This document shows positions 46,066 through 56,909 of a stretch of 64,000 nucleotides of DNA, piece by piece. The stretch spans positions 72,278,732 to 72,342,731 of the forward strand of contig NC_080044.1 in assembly GCF_012489685.1 (NCBI RefSeq). The letters run 5' to 3'. Under the pieces are notes generated by a model. It did not search any database. It was not told where the DNA came from and saw only the letters and a program-made list of their open reading frames with translations. The position numbers were made by a program, and so were the translations under genes. This DNA comes from Lotus japonicus (lineage: Eukaryota > Streptophyta > Magnoliopsida > Fabales > Fabaceae). Each line of letters begins with the position of its first letter. Positions within the stretch are counted from its first letter, which is position 1.

Positions 46066-47229
46066 CTAACCAAGAGCCAGACTCTTGCATGCTCCCTGAT
46101 ACAGCCTTAGCAGCCTAGATGTTTCCTCCTTCTCAAAACAGTTCACGAACTTTTGCAGGAACAGCTCATCAGTCAAACCAAATGGTGTAGTTAAGCTAGC
46201 TTCCTTCTTCATCAAACCTTTAGAGAGAAGATACTTGACAACTGAAGCCCTTGGAATAATCCTCTTCTCCAAGCTATATCCAAATATTATCGGTGCAGCT
46301 AGAAGCGCCGAAGTATCCCAACCAAGCTGATCAACCCACAAATTCATCACTGCATTGAGTTTCTCAGTAGACCTTAACATAATGCTGGGTTGCCTCCTAA
46401 ATGCATCAACAACAGTATCTTCAGACCAACCCCATTTCTTCAAAGCATCAACTTTAGTATCCCATTGGGATTTCGCCATTGCCCTTTTCGCCAACAACGC
46501 CACACTAAAAAGCGTTTTCGAAGGATCAAATCCATAACCCTTGACCTCCTCCACAGCACTTCCCAAATCACCAGAGCTGAGTATAGAGGGCCTAGTACGA
46601 AACAAATTGTTAATATTCGAAGGAGACACACCCAAATCAATCAACAAATTCAAATTCGGAACAACGCGATCATCACTGATAGCAGTAGGGCAAGCAATTA
46701 CACAAGCAATTGCTTTCTGATCAGATGTGAAGAATCTCCTAATGGCTTCAAACGCAGGGACGATTTGCTTTTCGAGGTTTTTCCGGAGAAAACGTGGACT
46801 TCTGATTACAGTGGTGACAATGTCAGATGGGGAAGCACCTTTGGAGGCTAGAAATTGAAACTTGGGCAGAAGCTTTGTGGTGGGGTCGAAGAGAAGAAGC
46901 TCTGGTGTTCTGCCAATGACGTTGTGTGTTTGGGAGAGGGTGAAACCGTGGTTTGTGAAGAAGGTGATGACTGAATCGGGTTTGTTTGCGTCGTTGAAGA
47001 GAACTCGCTTGGATGCTTTGAGAGCTGCTTGGTGTGAGAATCCACAGTTGGTTTTGAAGTAGGAAACAGTGAAGGATTGTTTATCACAAGTGGTTGAGAA
47101 CAAGTTGTGAGATACTATTGATAATGATGAGGGTTTTGGATGAAGAAGAGGGGAAATTTTAGGGTTTGGAGAAGGTTTGCAGAGAGTGTTGAGATGGAGA
47201 AGAAACCTTAGACGATGAGAGTGGAACAT
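46066..47229 (-). CDS. mTERF-family protein copy 4, intact, opposite orientation
   Basis: Single exon of 387 residues starting MFHSHRLRFLLHLNTLCKPS, a basic presequence-like N-terminus. Repeats include GRTPELLLFDPTTKLLPKFQ, VIRSPRFLRKNLEKQIVPAF, LGVSPSNINNLFRTRPSILS, GWSEDTVVDAFRRQPSIMLR and LGWDTSALLAAPIIFGYSLE. The C-terminus FEKEETSRLLRLYQGACKSL is slightly longer than in the other copies. It is clearly paralogous but more diverged than copies 1-3 are from each other. It is oriented tail to tail with copy 3, so the cluster includes an inversion as well as direct duplications. Probable role as for the family: organellar transcription or RNA processing. Confidence 0.93.
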   Translation of the reverse strand: MFHSHRLRFLLHLNTLCKPSPNPKISPLLHPKPSSLSIVSHNLFSTTCDKQSFTVSYFKTNCGFSHQAALKASKRVLFNDANKPDSVITFFTNHGFTLSQTHNVIGRTPELLLFDPTTKLLPKFQFLASKGASPSDIVTTVIRSPRFLRKNLEKQIVPAFEAIRRFFTSDQKAIACVIACPTAISDDRVVPNLNLLIDLGVSPSNINNLFRTRPSILSSGDLGSAVEEVKGYGFDPSKTLFSVALLAKRAMAKSQWDTKVDALKKWGWSEDTVVDAFRRQPSIMLRSTEKLNAVMNLWVDQLGWDTSALLAAPIIFGYSLEKRIIPRASVVKYLLSKGLMKKEASLTTPFGLTDELFLQKFVNCFEKEETSRLLRLYQGACKSLALG

Positions 47230-47391
47230 GATGATGTTGGAGATTCAACACACTCAGCAAAACAGGGTATTTGTCTAATTGACAAATCAAGGGTTATGAA
47301 CTTCCCTCTTGTAACATCAAGTCATCAACTTTTTAAATTTTAAATTAAAGACTATTTTTTAGGTTTTTTTTTTCAGAATTTACAAACTAGT

Positions 47392-47636
47392 TAAAAGAAA
47401 ATAATGTGACTCTTAGTGCTATCAATAGAGATTGTAATCAGCCCGCAGACTGGTTAGCGAAGAAGGGTGCATCGTCTCCGTCTATGGCAATCTGTGTTCT
47501 TGAAGTTCCGCCGTCGGCGTTAGAGATCCTCATTTTGAGAGATCGTTTGACTATTCCTTAGTTTTCTTTTGTTGTTGTTAGTTTTCCGATGTAGAAAAAA
47601 GAAAAAATTTACCAAACAAAGCTAAAAGAAAATAAT
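47392..47636 (+). mobile_element. 5'-truncated LINE end (RNase H remnant) with 14-bp target duplication
   Basis: TAAAAGAAAATAAT at 47392-47405 and 47623-47636 brackets 217 bp. The insert encodes INRDCNQPADWLAKKGASSP and later LEVPPSALEILILRDRL, stop. This is like the C-terminal RNase H domain that ends plant L1-type LINE ORF2 (family form RxxNxxADxLAxxG). A GATGTAGAAAAAAGAAAAAA tail follows. Target duplication, 5' truncation and tail are standard for LINE insertion. Confidence 0.85.
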
Positions 47637-47829
47637 ATTTGAAAGTTTGAATGGTATACTTTATTAAGTTGAAAGAAATTTGAATGAACGAAAGTGTTGC
47701 ACGATGACGGTTAAGGTTTGAGTGCGTTGACCAAGGTTTTTCCGACGAGACTTGCTATTTTTTTGGGGGAACAACTTGCTCGTGGCTAGACTGTAACAAA
47801 GGCTAACCACGTGATGTTTTATTTCCTTT

Positions 47830-48545
47830 GTGAATCTCTTTAAGTTTCCTTCCTTTCTCTATCGTGTTTTGTCCATGGACTCCTTTCCATATTTTGAGTT
47901 GAACGACGATGAGAATGAGGCGTTGGATGTGGGTGAACTGCAGGTGAACCTGTCTCTTGAGGACGGTGTATGGCTGATGGTGACGGTGCTTTCTCAAAAC
48001 ACTGTTAGTTTGAAGGCGTTCAAGGAGGTGATGGACAATCTATGAAGTTCTTGAAACTGTCTGGAGGTGCATCAGGTTGGGTGCAATGCGTTTGCGTTCA
48101 AGTTTTCCTATCCGCGTGACAGGGACTTGGTGCTCCGGTCAAGGCCTTGGTCTTTTGACTGTCATTTACTGGTACCGAGTTTGGTACAAGGTGAACATGC
48201 GAGTTCGTCTGCAGTGCCGACGAGGAGAGTTTCGTTTTGGGTCCAGGTTCACAACCTTCCCCCGGAAGGCTACCGTATTGAAACAGCCATGTGACCGTTT
48301 GTCAAATCTTTTGCGGCACACATTGACTAGGACAAGTTTGTGGCGAGTATGTGTGACCCCTTATCCAGGATCAGGGTTTGTGTCGACTCATCATGCCTGT
48401 TACGAGTGGGCGTTTGTTGACGTCTTCACGGAAGGCTCCTCGGAAAATTGCCTTCATGCATGAGAAGCTGAAAAAATTATGTTTCAAGTGTGACATTCTT
48501 GATCACGACATCAAGATTTGTGGATCAACTCCCTTATGACACATG
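47830..48545 (+). pseudogene. LINE ORF1-like DUF4283 / zinc-knuckle fragment
   Basis: From ATG 47875 the frame reads MDSFPYFELNDDENEALDVG and SLEDGVWLMVTVLSQNTVS. After a frame change, 48067-48294 reads VHQVGCNAFAFKFSYPRDRD, LVLRSRPWSFDCHLLVPSL and RVSFWVQVHNLPPEGY, the core of DUF4283. Another frame change leads to KLCFKCDILDHDIKICG (48462-48539), a CX2CX4HX4C knuckle with spacing C-x2-C-x4-H-x4-C. DUF4283 plus knuckle is the nucleic-acid-binding ORF1 of plant L1 LINEs. At least two frameshifts; no reverse transcriptase follows. Confidence 0.78.
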
Positions 48546-49798
48546 GTTGCGAGCGGAGGTGGGATGACGTTTCATTCGCGTAATAATACAAATATTATTA
48601 TATTATTTACATTTTTCTAAATAGGTTAGTTTGTTGTAAAAAAAATAGGCTAGTTTGTTAGACAGAAATAAAAGGCTTTTTAAAATAGTAAGTATGACTT
48701 TGTAATTAAATATACTTTTTAAAACCCAAAACAGGGGTATTGCATTTGCACCCACCTCCCTTGAGTACTCCTCTTATTTTTAACATAACACTCGTACCCT
48801 TATTTTATTATCTTACTTGCACATTCCACCCTTGAGCTAATTTCAGTTAACGGAGGTAACTTAACTTTTTTTAGCTGGGTAACTTTGTCCTCTTCTTCGA
48901 ATTTGGTCTTCTTGCCTTTGTTTTCTTCTTTTGTTTAAGGTTCATCAAGCAGTGGTATTGAAGAGATAAAGATCAAAGGCCTTGAAAGATGTTGAAGATG
49001 AAGCTAACATTGTAGCGATGAAGATAAAAAGCCTTAAAAGAGATGTCACCAAGATATAAATTTGAATAAGTAGCACTGAGAAGCCTCAAAAGAGATCAAG
49101 ATAAAAAACAAAGAGAAGCTCTGTATCAAGGGACTAATATAGAGCAGGTTAAGGTTGTAACAAGATAAGAGGCTTTCAAAGAGATAGAGATAAAAGGCCT
49201 TGATTTAGCTATGCAGTGTAGGTTGTATGAAGTTTTAGGATCTTTTGTATCACTATCAAGTGACTTGTAATGTGAAAACATATGATTTTGTAACAAAATG
49301 GTTGTTGGTAATAAATTCACATGTTTGCTGTCAAATTTATTAACTGTCATGAGAAGAGGATAAGGACCCAAATGGCAACTTTGAAAACTGTTTGAATTAT
49401 TAATATATTAGACTCAGGCAATTTTAGTTAAAATGGCTTCTTAGAGCTTCTCCTTTAAGTTCAGTGCTTTTATTATTCAAGAGTGGTGTTTGGATAAACT
49501 TCTTTTTATCAACTTATGACTTTTATGATCCAAGCTTCTGTTATCAACTTATGACTTTTATAGCTCTTAAAAGATCTTGAAGCAATTTCCTAAGCTTCTG
49601 CAACTTCAGCTTTAGAGGAAGCTGATATAAATTGCTATCTGCACATAAATAACCCTGTTGAAATTTCAAAATTAAACCAGTTTTATATCTTGTTTCAACG
49701 ACACACCTTGAAATTGTGAACCAAGCAGGTACATCAACATGAAATATTCCATAGCATTAAATTAAGCTGGAAAATGTCATGACACTATGAAATGGGTC
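48546..49798. other. Intergenic region downstream of the CUL1-SKP1 gene
   Basis: A 17-bp direct repeat (one mismatch) brackets GTAAAAA at 48619-48659, a possible tail-only retroposon footprint. Purine-rich phrases around GAGATCAAGATAAAAA (48960-49200) recur loosely. 49460-49665 matches 11915-12060 (GCTTTTATTATT, TTCCTAAGCTTCTGCAA), a dispersed repeat that includes a 22-bp tandem phrase (ATCAACTTATGACTTTTAT). No gene is seen. Confidence 0.5.
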
Positions 49799-52700
49799 CT
49801 AGTTTTCCTTAATGTTGAACATCTGGCGTATTTCTTCTGGAGTTTTCCCTTTTATCATGTCTCCTATTGTAGTGCCTGTCAGGTCTAGCAGACTCTTGAT
49901 ATTCAAGTAGTTTGCTGACATATGAAGATCAAATAGAGTTTGATAGTCAACCTCAACAAATTTAGAATCCCAATTTTTGATGTCAACACCTGACATGTCT
50001 TCCTTGTGATTGAAATTGGAAGCTTTAGTATGCTTCTTGCAGTATTCAATGACCTTGGCCAAAATATTGCTACTCACTGTAGAGACAAGAATGCTGTCAC
50101 TGCCACCAGCAGGTTTGGCCTTAATAACATCTTCAATGATTTTTGACATGAGTGCTACCCCATAGTCAACTTCAAACACATCACCATCAGAACTTACCAA
50201 CCTGATTTTCTTTGATGAAGGGGTTGGAATGTCATGCAATTTCTCTTCCTGCAACCAAATGTGTTATTTTACCATGATGTAAAATTGACATTTGTGTAAA
50301 AAAAAAAGGTGTAATCTTCAATAAACTTATTTTGATTACACCAACAAAATATTGGTCTAGTATTAAACATGTTAGATTTTCGTAAGGGTGATGACAGAAA
50401 TTCGATCGCCTGGAAAGTAATTTTGAGAATAAGGTGCGAGGTACACAATGTCATCCTTATAACTCGGTCTAGTTTTCAAACACACAAGATTAAGTGCACG
50501 TTTGAATACATGGTAAAAAACCACAATAATGTACAAATCAAGGTGGAGAGTAGCAAAAATGTAAGGGAATTGCTTCAAAATGCATGTTTCAAACCAAGCA
50601 TGCCATTCAGAACAATAAAACATTGACCTTTCAATTACTGTAATTTTAAGTTTATCTTCAATAAAAAAAACAAATTTAACTGAAATCACCTTTGGTGTGT
50701 TATCCCTAAAGGAAGAACTTGCTATCGAATTTGAAGCCTCATCATAGTAGGATGCTGCATGCTCTTTAATCATTCTTTCTATGAAGTGGTTTGCATTGTT
50801 TTTTCTTAGGATATCTCCAATCTCCGAGTACATGGCCAGCGTGTTATTAACCAATGTTCTATCAATCTTCTCTCCTGCATGTTCCTCATCAATCTGGATA
50901 CCAGAAAATGAAGATAAAAAAGCCATTACTATGAAAATCAGGGGAACCGACAAGGGCTAATTAAGGTTTCATAACAATTATGGCTGCATTTTGAAAGACA
51001 TGTCCATCAAGTGGAACAGTGGAAAAGATTAAGGCTATTTGTACACGGTAGCCAAAATCATGGTGGACAGAATCAACTATCATGTTCCTCATCATAGAAT
51101 TAAACAAGAAAGTTGCTTCTGTCCACCATTTTTTTTTCTTTCACCGAATATAAATCAAGTACATGAGATTTTAAACATGGTACATATGAAAATGGAATAG
51201 AGAATACCATAGCTAATATTGCATCGGTGACTTGTTTGTTGATCTTATCATGAACCTGAGACACAAAAAAGAAGTAAACTCAAATAGTTAAAAAAAAGGG
51301 TATGAAGGAAAACAAAATAACATTAGAATTGAAGTGTAACTTTTCTAAAGAATCTCATCACAGACCAAGTCATAGAAGGATAAGAAGCTAGTTTCTTGGA
51401 GAGAAGGAAGCTCCCATCTAGGGATATAGTATCTGTCAAGATAATGAAAGAATCTTACGAGCCACCTGGTCATAATTTTGTAATTTGACCATCTTATGAG
51501 TAGTTCTCTCAACAAAAGTCCATCTTTCTTTCCTTGCAAAGATGGAAGAACCTAGTGATAAGAAAATCTTATTAATTTTAATCATGTCAGATGTCAATGA
51601 TAATGTAAATGCAAGTGCTAAGAACACACTTCTTTATTGTCATTTTTGTAGTCTCCACGACCATTACCGAGACATGCACCTTGGTTGAAGGGTATATCCC
51701 TTGATCTGGCAAGGTGGGAGGGTATAAAAGTATGTTAAAAAAGTGTATCGCTAACATTAACATTGCTCATATCTATACTATTGGATCTTAACTTCCATAG
51801 TTAACAAAAGCCTAATTTTTGATGCATGTGAGGATTGAACAACTAAGGTTATATAAGTTAGTATTAATAGTTTTAGTAAAAAACAGTATTAAAATTAGAC
51901 TTACTGTTGCATTGATATATTCTTGAAAGACCTTCTTATATTGGGCATACAATAGCTTGGAATTTTCATCACCCAGCGGGTGGTCTGTACACAATAGATA
52001 AACAGTTCTAGACACCCAAGTTAAGACCATACAAGACTGTTAAAGGCGGAAATTCTTAGGATATCAGTATAGAGAAGGAAAATAAGGATTGTTATTGAAT
52101 TAAACATTGCTAAAATTAAACTGAATGCAAAAACTTCTTGACAAATGTTATATGGTAAACATCCAAATTGACTGGAGGTATACTATTTCCGGTGAAGATA
52201 CTCTCAAGTTACTATAAATCCAGATATACTTTACATGACTAAAAATAATTTATGAATAAATTAGTAGTTCAAATTATGCATTTCCCAAACACTCCACATG
52301 CACAAACAATAAATAGTTGGTTCAGATGGTACATGTTTGATTTCTTTAAAATAAGGTTCCCTCGAGTTTGAATCTTGTGTATGGAAAGAACCTAACAGAG
52401 AGAGAGCTAGTCCTACCAGAATTTTGATATACCTGACTCGGACAAAACTGTCTCTCATGAGTCATGACAGTTAGACAGTAAAAACACTCCCCAATCCCAT
52501 CCACAAGATACAGAGAAGGGTAAGCAGAATTTGTGCACTTGATACAAGTCATGCCTAAATAAATTGACATGTACAGAAGTGAAACAACTTAAGTCCAACA
52601 AGAATGAAAGCAAAATAATCAGCAATTTGTGAAGGATACTTATAATAGGACATGTACTCCTCAGATGTGAAACTTGAGTTGTCAGTCCCTTCTATTTTGT

Positions 52701-52869
52701 TGTTGAGTCTGTCCACAGCTGTCTGAAGCAAAGGCCATCTTTCCTCAAAACTCTGGCTGGTATTCTTGCAATCCTCCATGTTCACTGAATCAGCAGCAAA
52801 GATATTGAATGAAAACAATAATAATAGGAACAGGTAAAGTGTCAAATGCAGATGTTCATGATTATTCAT
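49799..52869 (-). CDS. CUL1 N-terminal region fused in frame to SKP1 (six exons, 406 residues)
   Basis: Exons on the minus strand: 52869-52640, 52007-51905, 51551-51366, 51255-51208, 50893-50690, 50248-49799. Total 1221 nt; all introns GT-AG (632, 353, 110, 314 and 441 bp) and all junctions keep frame. Residues 9-24 are a hydrophobic leader ending FAAD. Residues about 31-245 follow CUL1: FEERWPLLQTAVDRLNNKIE, SEEYMSYY|KTVYLLCTDHPL, YKKVFQEYINAT|VLPSLQGK, LLLRELLIRWSNYKIMTRWL, VRFFHYLDRYYIPRWELPSL, DL|VHDKINKQVTDAILAM|ID, EEHAGEKIDRTLVNNTLAMY and AASYYDEASNSI. This is cullin repeat 1, which binds SKP1. Exon 6 (residues 258-406) is SKP1: SKKIRLVSSDGDVFEVDYGV, ILAKVIEYCKKH, LFDLHMSANYLNIKSLLDLT, MIKGKTPEEIRQMFNIKEN, stop. 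The usual acidic, WAFE-ending tail is absent. Upstream of exon 6 its frame has TAA and no ATG, so SKP1 cannot start on its own. A cullin with intact exon structure joined to an intronless SKP1 copy points to a genomic fusion. Expression is not shown. Confidence 0.87.
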
Positions 52870-53277
52870 AGTGAGGCGGTTAGTGGTAGAAAAAAAGTAG
52901 TGGGTTAGTTTCCAATCTTAACAATATGAATAGCAGAAGTTCCGGTCAACTTGATCCCCACAATAATAAATGTTATAGCCGTCATGTTTGATTTGAAAAT
53001 TCAACACCATTTACACTCCAAAATGTTTGGTATACAGTATATTTTAGTTATAGACACCTAGAATGAGAAAAAAAAAAGAATTTAAAAGTAAAGTAATAGA
53101 TGCGATATATAATGTGATGTGATATTGAGATACTGGGAGAATAAAAAGGTGATGCATACATATATGTTTATATGTATTTGTTTCTTCTAGATATATTTGT
53201 ATGTGGTCCTAACTCGTGTCAACTTTACCACCACCTCAAACCATAACCATGTGTGTAACTGTGTATATGAGAAATTG

Positions 53278-53342
53278 GTTTAAAGTGTGTGTGTGTTTTT
53301 TTTTTTCTAATTGGGAAGGCTAAAGCCCCGTTTAAAGTGTGT
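53278..53342 (-). mobile_element. Very short T-tailed retroposon with 13-bp target duplication
   Basis: GTTTAAAGTGTGT at 53278-53290 and 53330-53342 brackets 39 bp that contain a T run and then CTAATTGGGAAGGCTAAAGC. Read on the minus strand this is a truncated 3' end plus A tail. It lies about 400 bp upstream of the CUL1-SKP1 start codon. Confidence 0.6.
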
Positions 53343-53867
53343 TTTTGAATATACTTCCAACCCACATTAACATACATTTCAATAGTAAAAAAAAACACAC
53401 AAGAGTTGGATTGGATAAAATGAATTTGGACCACTTAACCAGCACAGTGTAGTTTTAGAACATATTACTATTATCTTTTAAGAAATCGCCATTGATGGGG
53501 ACACCATAATTTTTTTCTTTTTACTTTTTACTAGTGTTTTTTACCCGCGCGTTGCACGGGAAATATGTCTATTGTATTTGATACATTAATTAATACTTTG
53601 ATTATTAAAAATATATTAAACAACGAATGAAATAGAAAAGTCAGAATTGATGAGTAAAGTGGACATAAAGACTTCTCTTCTAAGCCCGATTGAGACCAAG
53701 AGGAACTCGTTTCACATTCTTTGTAAATATGAAGACGATAACACAAATCATAGATATAAGAAATTATCAACATATTAATCTTAAAAATTAATGTGATAGT
53801 AGCACAAATCAGGATTGTGTAAGATATATCATAAAGTATAACATTATTGTGTTTATTCCAACTAAGT

Positions 53868-54211
53868 AGGGATGACAATGGGTAGGTACTATAGTACCAT
53901 CTCCATACCCGCGTTTTAAAAAATTACATGTATCCGTCTCCATACTCACGTGGGTAGCAACTCGAAGCTCTCCACCTTTAGACAATTCAATGTCATTATA
54001 GGAAACTATCCATCTTTGCCAAAATCTAAATCTATGGATGACAATGGGTCTCAAAATCATAGGGTACCCGCAAAAAATATCCACTATGGGTAGGGTAAAA
54101 AACCGCTAAATGGGTATGAGGTTGAATATAGATAATTGCCCGCAAAAAATAGAGGGTATGGGTGCGGGTATGGGTACTATAGTACCCAACCGGCCCATAT
54201 CCGCACACACA
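53868..54211. repeat. hAT-like remnant with GGGTATGGGTA motifs inside the Helitron
   Basis: GGGATGACAATGGGTAGGTA (53868) and GGATGACAATGGGTCTCAAA (54035) are related starts of a plant hAT-derivative type, and GGGTATGGGTACTATAGTAC (about 54163) is inverted relative to GGTACTATAGTACCATC (about 53883). One element seems nested in, or next to, another. Exact borders and target duplication are not clear. Confidence 0.45.
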
Positions 54212-54260
<49 letters not shown>

Positions 54261-54261
54261 T
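54212..54261. repeat. (ATT)n microsatellite
   Basis: About 16 ATT units followed by a short T run. Confidence 0.95.
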
Positions 54262-54334
54262 TTTGGGAATATATTAACAAATTAACTTAAGCTATAGCTT
54301 TCAAACTCACTCTTTTAAAAAAAAGATTGGGATA

Positions 54335-56640
54335 TATTAATTAATACTCTAAAAATAAATAATAAATAAATTAAGATAAAATCAAGAAATAAACCACCTA
54401 AATCCTAATCAAATCTAAAATTTAAAAATGTATTTTTTTTTACTCTAAAAATAAATCAAAAATAAATTAAGATAAAATCAAGAAATAAACAACATAAATC
54501 CTAATCAAATCTAAAATTTTAAAATGTATTTTTTTATGAGAATTAATCTGAGAATGACACGTGTTATTTTTTTTTCCAATTAGTGAATATTCTGCACCCT
54601 AGAAGATTTTGTTTTCCTCAATCATTTTGCTTTTGATTAAGAAGATAATAGCAGGAATCCTTAAAGCATATGACATCTTACAATTAGTTGAAGAGCAAAA
54701 TCAATTCATGAGGAAGATTGAAACAGAAATCCAAAATGAAGTCTTGAAGAACAAAATACCCTCTTTCACCAATTTGAAAGGACTGTGGTGAAAGAATTGT
54801 ATTTAGTGTATTTGTGAATCTTGGGGTAGAGCCCTTGTGAAACAAAAAATCAAAGGAACATTTCAGTCAAGAGAAACAAAAAATAATGTCTTGCCCCATA
54901 TGTGCGCACCCTAGTAAATTATCTATATATGTAAGAAAAAAACAAAATAATTCTCTCACCCAAAATAATTGTGGTTATTTCACCAATAAACTTATACTAA
55001 CAATCAATTTAAATTGAACTTAAGGAAATATATAGAGTAAAGTAAGATAAGTCACCCAATTGGCATACGAAAACATGAGTATATTCAAAACTAATGAGTT
55101 TGAGGAAAACATGAACCAACCTTAAGAATGAGCTAACCATACTCATGAAGATTAAATGTGATTTCTTCATATGCTTTCATCAATTTGACTGACCTGTGCA
55201 TCATTAAAAAAAAAATTAGTAAGTTGTGCATCATTCACATACAGTGCAAATAGTATGCTTATACACACAGCTCAAACATGATGAATAAAAACGTGCGAAA
55301 TTTGAGAAATGAATATAAATTCGGGCTATCCTAAGTTTCGTAAATTTCTATAAATTATACCAAAATCTGGTTTAGAATGGCTTCAAACGCATGGATTTCT
55401 ACAAACTATACTAAAATCTGGTTTAAAAAAATACAAAAGCAGAAGTAGAACAATAGAAAAAACATTACGTCTTCAACAATGATTCGTTAAAGGGTCTATG
55501 CAAAAATTTGTAAACTTTTAGATCAAAACACACAAAATATGTGAAATTTAAGAATCCAGGATTGAATTACGAACAAAGGATAAACTGAAATAGCACAAAC
55601 CATCAATCACAACATGATAAACTCTTCTTCACGTAACATCAGCATACCGCTGTCGTGATCGCGACATGTGGCAGAGGTAGAAATAGCAGCTATCAAATCT
55701 CTGCGTGTCCATGGTAGCTTTGTGGACCCTCAGCACCAAATCAACTCCCTTTTCTTAGAATTAGCATTAAATAAATAATAAGATAAATTAAGATAAAATC
55801 AAGAAATAAACAACCTAAATCCTAATCAAATCTAAACTTTAAAAATGTACTAAATAAAGATAGATAAAAACTACCAAAATCTAGCAAATCACAATAAAAA
55901 AACTCATAAAATCCTGAATTAAATAAAAATATGAAAATTCAATAAAAATACCATAAAAATTCATTTATACTCTAAATGTAACTCAAAAATAAAATAAAAT
56001 ATTTCATTAAATTAAAATTAAATAAATAATAAATAAGAATAGATAAAAACTATCAAAATCTAGTAAATCACAATAAAAACTCATAAAATCCTGCATTAAT
56101 TAAAATTTCGAAAATTCAATAAAAATTAATTATTATACTCTATAAATAAATGTAAAATAAAATAAAATATTTCCTGGAAGTAAAATTAAATAAATAATAA
56201 GATAAAATTAAGAAATAAACAACCTAAATTCTAATCAAATCTAAAATTTAAAAAGGTACTAAATAAAGATAGATAAAAACTACCAAGTCTAGCAAATCAC
56301 AATAAAAACTCATAAAATCCTGAATTAATTAAAAATCTGAAAATTTAAGAAAATTTAATTAATATACTCTAAAAGTGAATCTAAAATAAAATAAAGTATT
56401 TTATGGATTTAAAATAAATGATAAGATAAATTAAAATAAAATTAAGAAATAAACAACCTAAATCCCAATCAAATCTAATATTAAAAATGGTATTAAATAA
56501 AGATAGATAAAAACTAACAAAATCTAGCAAATCACAATAAAAACTCATAAAATCCCGAATTAATACAAAATTCGAAAATTCAATAAAAATTAATCAATTT
56601 ATTCTAAAAATAAATTTAAAATAAATTAAACGACCAAATC
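54335..56640. repeat. AT-rich tandem repeat family inside the Helitron, unit about 220-230 bp
   Basis: The unit contains TAAATTAAGATAAAATCAAG, AAATAAACAACCTAAATCCT, AATCAAATCTAAA, GATAGATAAAAACTA, AAATCACAATAAAAACTCAT and AAAATTCAATAAAAATTAAT. Partial units occur near 54340 and 54450. Four more or less complete units run from 55765 to 56640 (starts about 55765, 55986, 56161, 56396; the second lacks its first part). Diverged copies show that amplification is not very recent. A solo copy is at 41935-42165. Confidence 0.8.
54850..55760. other. Helitron interior without recognised gene
   Basis: Non-coding. An 11-bp direct repeat (TGTGCATCATT at 55195-55205 and 55225-55235) brackets 19 bp starting with ten A, a tail-only insertion footprint. 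A phrase ATACTAAAATCTGGTTTA/ATACCAAAATCTGGTTTA is duplicated near 55356 and 55409. 55620-55760 is less AT-rich and may be captured sequence of unknown origin. Confidence 0.45.
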
Positions 56641-56909
56641 TTATCTTTTAAAATAATATCAATCAATTATTTTAGAATATATAAAATTAAAACATATATC
56701 AATTGAAAATTATATCTTCTAAAATAATATCAATTAATTAGGTTAGAATATATAAAATTAAAATATATATCAATTGAAAATTATATCCTCTAACAAATTG
56801 ACACGTGGAATAATTTTTATGAGAATTAATCTGGGAGCGACACGTCACTAACTTGGCTTGTGGGAGCGACACGTCATGCTAGAAGTTGTTTTTTTCTAAT
56901 ATATATAGA

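Larger units (their letters stand above)
53531..56909 (-). mobile_element. Helitron, 3.4 kb, both ends intact, minus orientation
   Basis: On the minus strand the 5' end is TCTATATATATTAGAAAAAA (TC at 56909-56908, host A opposite T56910). The 3' end is the hairpin CCCGTGCAACGCGCGGG and TAAAAAACACTAG ending at 53531, with A at 53530 on the plus strand. Thus it sits exactly between A and T, as Helitrons do. The 5' subterminal block ACACGTCACTAACTTGG resembles that of the elements at 1887-2560 and 37090-38020. A hAT-like remnant, an (ATT)n tract and AT-rich tandem units lie inside. One 60-codon plus-strand frame (54609-54791) has no known domain. Confidence 0.87.

Noticed and set aside
49799..50254. 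SKP1 as a free-standing gene at this place
   Set aside because: There is no ATG before the SKP1 core in frame, the first codons follow a TTGCAG acceptor in phase with the cullin exon, and TAA lies in frame just upstream.
50372..50953. 193-codon minus-strand frame over CUL1-SKP1 exon 5 read as one unspliced ORF
   Set aside because: The second half is intron: after NTPK there is a GTGATT donor and the following residues have no cullin similarity; the spliced model fits better.
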